DNA from: Odobenus rosmarus divergens
Lineage: Eukaryota > Chordata > Mammalia > Carnivora > Odobenidae
DNA length: 64,000 nt
NCBI RefSeq assembly: GCF_000321225.1
Contig: NW_004450459.1
Location: 35,835-99,834 of the forward strand
Direction of reading: 5' to 3'
Below the pieces are notes generated by a model. It was not told where the DNA came from. It saw only the letters and a program-made list of their open reading frames with translations, and searched no databases. Of the stretch, positions 57,526-64,000 are shown one piece after another. Position numbers and translations under genes: made by a program. Each line of letters opens with the position of its first letter. Positions within the stretch are counted from its first letter, which is position 1.

Positions 57526-59830
57526 ATTCAGTGGAGGGCGTTGACAGCTTTCTACTCTAAATCCATATATCTAGTTAGGTCCTTTCTTCCACTGAAACCA
57601 TTACACCAGTGCTCTTTGCAATCTGGATTTTGTAAAGTCAACACCAGCCTTCATCAGAATTGCAGAGGGATCCGTTTTCACTATCCCCAGTGCAGAGTTC
57701 CATAACCAGGCAGCAGTCAAGAGACCTAGTGTTGGAAATGTAGACGCTGACTTGGTTATTTCAAGACATACATCTTGATTTTCCACTTGCTATAGTTTGG
57801 GATCTGTTATGAGTGTCAGGTCACTGTCCACAATGTCCCAGGAATTAGGTACCCTTTTGCGCTATGCAATTTGAGGGTTCTCCCTAATACTGCCTGATAA
57901 CCACCCTCTAAACTTCTATGGTTTTTAATCATCCATTTCTTCTTTCTTTAGTACAGTCCAAGACTGGCTCTCTAAAACACAAGCCATCCCACCAGTTGTT
58001 TTTATTGGCAGAATTAAGGAACAGATTCCTATTCCAACATCCCAGTCATTAAGGAAATGTTTACTAGGACTGGACCGAAGATGGCCATTATGGAAATCCA
58101 TTTAATCTTCCCATTGGCTGACATCGAACCAATGACATAATATTAAGCTACAATACAGGTCTCTAAAAATTGGCTTTTCAGTCATCCAGAAAAGACAAAA
58201 CTCTAAAGACATTTTAGCTGTGTTAAGAAAAAAGAAAATAACTTTAAATTGAGAACAAATTTTACCAAAGTGGGTATTCTAGTCCCTGATGACAAGAGCT
58301 ATATATCTCACCCCCAGAGAAGTCACATATCTGAAAGGAAATATTTAGTGGAAATTTAGACCACACTTTGCGGTAATACCACAGGCTTCTCAGCATCCCC
58401 AGCTGCATTCTCCAGCATCAACAGTCGCCAGGCAATTTTCAGGCAGCTTGTAGTTTTCCACATTTATCAGCCAAGGCCGACTTTAAATACACAATCTTGT
58501 CTCCAGTATGGGTTCTAGTATGTGACTCTCCCTAGAGGGCCAGGCTACGACATTTAATGAATAGATTATAATGAGAAATAAATATTCTAGAGTGTTTTTC
58601 ATCTGGGACAGACTCTTATTCCAGCATTGTTCTTGCTTAGTTATTGTCTCTAACAAGAAACCGAAAAGCTATAACCGTATGGTGAGCATAAAGACACAGC
58701 TGATCCGATAACGCCATACAATTTGGTAAAAGAGCCATTTCCTTTCCATCACCATTTTCTGCTAACACGAACAAGAACCCAGTGGAATCCAAACCTGAGC
58801 ACATGGCATTTCGGGCCATGCTACAAAGGTCTACAACACCCTCCTACATATTTGATGACCCCTGGGATACTGCAGTGTAGCCCTGCTGTGGGAACAGCTG
58901 AAGCTGCTAACGTGCACAGCTGTTTTTGTCTTCGCGCCCTGCTTGGGAGGACGGCTGCGGGAGGGGACAGAAACGGAGGTGGAGTGCTGATAAAACAAGA
59001 GGCACTCGCCAAGGCCCACACAGCAATGCCAGGCTAAGTTCTAAATCTCTCAACTCCGCTCCCCAGAGACTACCCATCTGTCCGGTCACGGCCGCCCCCC
59101 CCCCGCCCCGCCCAGCCTCCGCACGCTGAAAGCCCTCATGTCCCCCACCAGGCAAGCTGCTGAAGAAAGCACCGGACTCTCAGAGAAAGGCCCACAGCGG
59201 TTACTCCGGGGCTCTGTCCCCTCAGGGTGGAAGAACAGGATGGTGATGACGGTAGAAATGGTGGCGCTAACTCCATCACCAGGACTAGTTATGCCATGAT
59301 AATGGTCTCAGATAAGTGTTTTCAGGTGCTTGGGAAGGGACTGGTGGCTTCCAATAAAGAACAACCTGCAGATGCCTTGGTAATAAGAAACTTGGTTCAG
59401 TTCCCAATTTCTATAAAAATAATATTACCCACTCTTCCCATATCACAAGCGTGGCCATTTCCAAGATGGCTTGGGGCTGAGGGGTCCTCTGTAAGTTCCA
59501 TAAGCCTCCTCCCACGTGACCCCAACAAACAGTATAATTGTGTGCTTGCCATGCAAGCACAGCCTCAAGACACGCAGGGCCTCAGCTGATCCTGTGGGGA
59601 GCTCCGTGGCCAGGGTAACATTTCAGAGTCTCCCAGTGGAGGCGAGGGGTCAGACCTTTGAACCCTCTTCTAGCCATCCATCGCTAAATGTGAGCTTCCC
59701 TCTCCCTCCCCACCTCCAGGGCTGGGGGAGCTAACCTCAGTAAGGAAACTGCCCTCAGTCAAGAACAATTCCTGTTGAGGGACTTGGCTGTGATTGATCA
59801 GGGGCCAAAAATCTGAACAGCAGGGTAAAT
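57526..59830. other. unassigned sequence with GC-richer patch
   Basis: About 2.3 kb with no recognised gene or repeat. The patch 58915-59260 has more G+C and CpG than its surroundings, with a C-run (CGCCCCCCCCCCCGCCCCGC) at about 59091-59110. Overlapping frames of up to 120 codons there are chance products of composition. Confidence 0.4.
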
Positions 59831-59835
59831 GAGGA

Positions 59836-60030
59836 TTTTTTTTTAAAGATTTTATTTATTTATTTGAGAGAGAGAGAGGGAGAGCAGGAACACAAGCAGA
59901 GGGGAGTGGGAGAGGGAGAAGCAGGCTTCCCACCAATCAGGGAGCCCGATGCGGGGCTCGATCCCAGGACTCTGGGATCATGACCTGAGCCGAAGGCAGA
60001 CCCTTAACGACTGAGCCACCCAGGTGCCCC
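59836..60030 (-). mobile_element. Can-SINE, antisense
   Basis: Poly-T, AAAGATTTTATTTATTTATT, GA-rich body, GATCATGACCTGAGCC and GAGCCACCCAGGTGCCCC. The left flank GAGGATTTTT (59831-59840) is not repeated at the right (TCAACATAGTAA), but it is repeated after another SINE end at 61897. Confidence 0.93.
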
Positions 60031-60129
60031 TCAACATAGTAATTTTAAATAGTAAGCTTAAATTTCACTTTTTGAAAGAGTGGCTTTAAATGAATATATA
60101 TTTTGGAAATTTTAACAGTTCTCTCTCAG

Positions 60130-60960
60130 TAATTGATTAAAGAGGACCAAAAAATTTAATCGGGATATAGGAGATTTAAACAAAATTATCAATAAATTGG
60201 CTTAATTTGTGTTTATTTACATTTATTGAACACTATATTCAGTAATTATATAATAAACTTTTTTTCAATTTCACATGAAATATTTACCCCAATAGACCAT
60301 ATGTTAGTACATAAAAAAACTCTCAATAAATTTCAATGGATTGAGTTAATACTGAATATGTCATATGATCAGACTTGGATTAAATAGAAATCAACAAAAA
60401 TAATATATGTAAAAAAGATGCAAGTATTTAGAAACTAAATAATACTTTTATGACTAACCCACAGGTCAAATATTAAACTAGAAAAATTAAAAAAAATTTC
60501 AAATTTAATTATATAGAAAATATATCCCAAGACTTGTTTAAATGCTGTACATATAAAAAAGTCTTTATAGCAAAATGTATAGCTTTAAATATTTAAAATA
60601 AGCAAGAAAAAAATTTCATATTAAGTATCTAGGTAAAATAAGTATAAAAAGGAATTATCAAGTCAATGACTGTCAAAAAAAGAAAAAATATGAATTCAAA
60701 ATTGAGTACTTTGGATCAATAAAATTTCTAAATCCTCAGCAAGTATTTCTAAAGAAAAACAAAAGAGAGAAACCACCAATTACCATTATCAGTTATAAAA
60801 GACTGGAAAGCATTAAATTTCCATTAGACATTTAAATACTAATGAAGGAACATTATAAATATCATCATGCCAAAAATTTGATATTTAGACGAAATGTAAA
60901 ATTCTCTAGAAAATCCAACTGACACTCACAAAGTGAAGCAGAAAATCTGGATATTTTACA
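60130..60960 (+). mobile_element. ancient L1 ORF2 fragment, sense
   Basis: Heavily substituted L1 ORF2: AATAGACCATATGTTAGTAC, CAATAAATTTCAATGGATTG, ACTTGGATTAAATAGAAATC, ATTTAGAAACTAAATAATAC, ATTACCATTATCAGTTATAA and AATTCTCTAGAAAATCCAAC keep the ORF2 order. Many stops and indels. The stretch from 60031 to 60129 may belong to it. Confidence 0.7.
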
Positions 60961-61524
60961 TTTGTAATTAAAGCATGCTGACAGTATTCTGGTTCTAGGT
61001 AAATGGGAATAAGTACCTATGATTCTCATCCCACTGAACTCGACTCCAAAACCTAGACAGATGTGTGGCTCCACTGATTGACAATGCTAAAGAAAATAGC
61101 AAGAGGTGGAGGAAAGGACATGAGAATTCAAAATAGCACTAAAACAATACTGAGTTCTTGTGTTCCTAAAAACACGTGTGAGAGTCGGAAGCAAAAAATA
61201 TATTTTCTGATGTGGTTTACAACACTCATAGATATGAAAGACAACTGCAGCATAGAAGAGAGAGTATACAGGGCCCTACAGAGTAAGAAGTAATAAGTAA
61301 TAGTAGTAAGATTTCTAATATTAAGAGCAAAGTGGTAAAGTACTGAAAGTATTACAAATACACTGGAAAAATATGTATTTTGTAATCCCTAAAGTAAATA
61401 CTAAAATATTATGCAAAGACATCATCAAAATCACAATGGATACATTGAAATGGAATACTAAAAAATGTATAAACAACCCAAAGAATGAAGAAAAGATGAA
61501 ACATTAAGAAAAAAACAGAAAACA
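60961..61524. other. unassigned AT-rich sequence
   Basis: No gene recognised. It lies between two L1-like stretches and may contain further degraded L1. Confidence 0.4.
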
Positions 61525-61615
61525 CCCAACAACAGCAGAGTACATATCTTCTCAAGTATCCATAAAACATTCATCATGATAGACTGTATCCTGGGTCATA
61601 AAACACAAATACCAC
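61525..61615 (+). mobile_element. ancient L1 ORF2 fragment, sense
   Basis: CACCCAACAACAGCAGAGTA, CATATCTTCTCAAGTATCCA and GACTGTATCCTGGGTCATAA match the ORF2 segment that overlaps 60220-60310, so L1 order is repeated or shuffled here. Confidence 0.65.
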
Positions 61616-61620
61616 AAATG

Positions 61621-61759
61621 TTTTTTTAAGATTTTATTTATTTATTTGAGAGAGAGAGCATATCAGAGGGGGGAGGGTCAGAGGGAGAAGCAGACTCCCC
61701 GCTGAGCAGGGAGCCCGATGCGGGACTCGATCCCGGGACTCCAGGATCATGACCTGAGC
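61621..61759 (-). mobile_element. Can-SINE, antisense, cut by assembly gap
   Basis: Poly-T tail, AAGATTTTATTTATTTATTT, GA-rich body and GATCATGACCTGAGC, running into the N block. The head is missing. Confidence 0.9.
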
Positions 61760-61809
61760 NNNNNNNNNNNNNNNNNNNNNNNNNNNNNNNNNNNNNNNNN
61801 NNNNNNNNN
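61760..61809. other. assembly gap, 50 N
   Basis: Exactly 50 unknown bases, a round size typical of a placeholder of unknown true length. It is flanked by parts of two different antisense SINEs. Confidence 0.99.
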
Positions 61810-61896
61810 AGCCCGATGCGGGGCTCGATCCCAGGACTCTGGGATCATGACCTGAGCCGAAGGCAGACGCTTAATGACTGAGCCACCCAGGGGCCC
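61810..61896 (-). mobile_element. Can-SINE head, antisense, right of gap
   Basis: AGCCCGATGCGGGGCTCGAT through GAGCCACCCAGGGGCCCC. It re-covers SINE positions already present left of the gap, so it is a different copy. It differs from the SINE at 59836-60030 at only about three of 87 positions. GAGGATTTTT follows at 61897-61906. Confidence 0.92.
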
Positions 61897-61906
61897 CGAG
61901 GATTTT

Positions 61907-62598
61907 TGTTCCGAAGGGTGATTTGGGCAGTGCAACCCAGGTTAAAAGAAAACAGTATTATTTAATTCATTTTTATTGATGATTTGCAGCTGAGAATATG
62001 AGAACATAGAGCCATTACAGTCCACATGCAAATGGGACTGCCCTGGAGACCTATGTTAGGTGACATCTATGTAAGCCATCCATATCAGGGTTTTGCTAAT
62101 GCAAAATATGCTCTTCTGGTTTCCTACAGTGAGTGATCTAGTCTTTGTCTCCCCTGATCTATCTCAGAGCCAGAAATTACATTAGCTAAGACACATTCTG
62201 AATGGTGTTGAAAGGACACGATCCCCAAAGAAAGGCAGACAGTGATAAGGGGTAACCTATGATGGATTATCCCTGACATTGTTTAGGCAAAATGTCGCCT
62301 GTCACCATTTTGAGCCAAGAGTACGTAATAAGAAGACAGCTTATCACAGCAGACTACTGGTAGCATCTCTGGGCAAGTTCTCAACAGCCACAGATGCCAT
62401 GGATATGGCATATTTAATGTTTAGCAGCAGCATGCTAACAAGAGCTAAGCGTTGCTTTGGAGTGTGTAGCTGCATGCTTGGGAAGTTACACTGGTCGGAA
62501 TGATGCGTTAGATTTTTGAGCTGGCCGTGCGTCATTCAGGAATGCCAGGGAAACTCCGAGGTGCAGAGTTAGCTCTTGAAATTTGTTTAAATTGATCA
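61907..62598. other. unassigned sequence
   Basis: No gene or repeat recognised. Confidence 0.4.
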
Positions 62599-62689
62599 GA
62601 GAAAAAGAGAAGCAGAAAGAGGAGGGGAAAGGAGAAAAGAGAAGAGGAGGGAAAAAAAAGAGGAGGGAGAAGAGAGCAGGGGAGGAGGT
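62599..62689 (+). repeat. purine-rich (GGA/GAAA) tract
   Basis: About 90 bases almost purely A/G with GAGGAGGG and GAAAAGAGAAG units. Confidence 0.9.
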
Positions 62690-62817
62690 GATAAAGATGA
62701 TCCCAGAGTGCCTAGTTCTAGTAAAAAGGTGCTAGGTCTCACTGTATAAAGCTTGTATATCTAGAAATATTTTATACTGCTTCACTTGACACACAGGTTT
62801 TGATTATGAGCTTGTCC
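62690..62817. other. unassigned sequence
   Basis: Short stretch between two low-complexity tracts. Confidence 0.4.
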
Positions 62818-63035
62818 ATAGTATATATATATATTTATTTATTTATATACAAATATATTGTGTATAATATACCCTACTCATATAGAAATATAAATAAATG
62901 TAAACGAAATTTATTATACAGTGTGTTATATAAATATTATTTAATAAATAATAGGATTGTATCATTTTATATGTCAAAATATGTTTAAATTATATATCAT
63001 ATTTAAATGTATAACAAATTATATACATATATATA
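62818..63035 (+). repeat. AT-rich low-complexity tract
   Basis: Runs of (TA)n, TTTATTTA and TAAATA words. Very few G or C. The 62-codon frame here is low-complexity. Confidence 0.9.
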
Positions 63036-64000
63036 TTAAAAATCTCATAATGGGAATTAAGAAGGCAGTAATCCAGAAAAATATAACACCTGAACTCCAG
63101 GCTCTAAAATACTGTTATTAAAACTTTGTTTTCAAGATTTCTTGAGGTTTCAGTGTCATCTTTCAAGATCAGGCCATGAGCAGCTATGCTGCCTTCCATG
63201 GCTATTAAAGAGAAATGTTGTTTCCTAGTTATAATGAACAACTGATAAATGATATTAACTCATAACTATACTAAGCTGCTAGAAACGTTGTCTGATGGAC
63301 TAGTCAATCCCAATTTCCTGATTATGAAATTATGACAAATTAACTTGCTTTATGAGGACATGTCTGTGGCCAAACCACTTGGAAAAACACCCATTTAAAA
63401 TTTAAAAACCAAAGGCTTCTGACTCTGGCCTCTACCACGGACTCACACGATACAAAGGAGACTCTGGCCCCTCTCCAGTGTACACTCTGAGCAGCCCAGA
63501 TAGAAAATTAGAATTTCAGACCCTGAATTAAAATAGATTCTATATTTACAAAGGCCTTAGGATTATCCCAGGTGCTAGTGATAAAAAAAAAACTAAAGAG
63601 TAAAAATCTTCCACACATTGTATTTTATAGTAATAAAATTCCTATCTTTAAATACAGCCAAAAGATATTTCAAGACTCCAAAGATGCAGAACCAAAAACA
63701 GATTGATGAACTGAATATTGATTAACTGATGACTTGAAGGTAGACACCAGACAGGTAAAGAAAACGAAAGAAAGATGTTTCGTGAGCAAATTTCTCAAAA
63801 TCGACAGCTGCAATACAAGTCTACGGAGCTCAGCCTTTGCTGGTCTACGTGATTAACACTTTTCTGGTTCTACAGTGTATCTCATTTTCCCAAGGAGAGA
63901 ACTATTTATGAAGAGTCATGGCCCCATCTTTGGCTGGATGGAAACACTGCCCTCAAACCACCAGCATAACCTGCAACAAGAATGCTCCATTGCCTCCTAT
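63036..64000. other. unassigned sequence
   Basis: No gene, RNA gene or named repeat recognised to the end of the window. Confidence 0.45.

Noticed and set aside
58915..59260. CpG-island promoter with a first exon
   Set aside because: The patch is short, CpG density is modest by eye, and no splice donor following a credible coding start is evident.
1..64000. Dog or cat origin
   Set aside because: SINE bodies do not match the dog or cat forms as I remember them; another carnivore lineage fits better, but the species cannot be fixed without a search.

Overview
This window is nuclear DNA from a mammal of the order Carnivora. The evidence is about twenty copies of the tRNA-derived Can-SINE, with a GCGCCTGGGTGGCTCAG-type head, a CT-rich middle and an AATAAATAAAATCTTT(A)n tail. 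The dominant subfamily (CTCCCTGCTCAGCGGGGAGCCTGCTTCTCCCTCT in the body) looks like the one I associate with bears, seals and mustelids rather than the dog or cat versions. That placement is from memory, not from a search. No protein-coding gene, exon, rRNA, tRNA gene, CpG-island promoter or processed pseudogene can be supported. All open frames are at most 138 codons, and the ones with recognisable protein similarity are decayed L1 ORF2 pieces. The window is therefore intergenic or deep intronic DNA.

Layout. 0-9 kb: a Tigger-like DNA transposon end, then a 5'-truncated L1 with a perfect 13-bp target-site duplication (TSD) carrying a younger SINE and a 101-bp tandem duplication, then antisense SINEs, L2 pieces and an antisense MaLR LTR. 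9.8-15 kb: mostly single-copy DNA with two candidate conserved non-coding elements, purine tracts and a 48-bp purine/pyrimidine alternating tract. 15-21 kb: MIR, MER5, L1, a long L2, and an ancient antisense L1. 21-31 kb: largely single-copy, with two more candidate conserved elements. 31-42 kb: a long antisense L2, a Tigger-like element, two L1 fragments (one an antisense insertion with a perfect 18-bp TSD) and a MaLR LTR. 42-58 kb: dense SINE/MIR/L2 mosaic, several SINEs in clusters, an hAT element, and two short palindromes. 58-64 kb: a GC-richer patch, then a SINE / L1 / SINE / 50-N gap / SINE arrangement whose duplications do not pair up as assembled, then purine-rich and AT-rich tracts.

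Nothing here works as an operon or pathway. What can be read is an insertion history: ancient L2/MIR/L3, then MaLR LTRs and hAT/Tigger elements, then L1, then waves of Can-SINE, some landing inside L1 copies. The functional candidates are six single-copy, homeodomain-motif-rich stretches that read like enhancers. I see no new biological system; the strongest anomalies are the probable mis-join around the gap at 61.8 kb and the SINE-tail-anchored tandem duplication at 3.2-3.4 kb.
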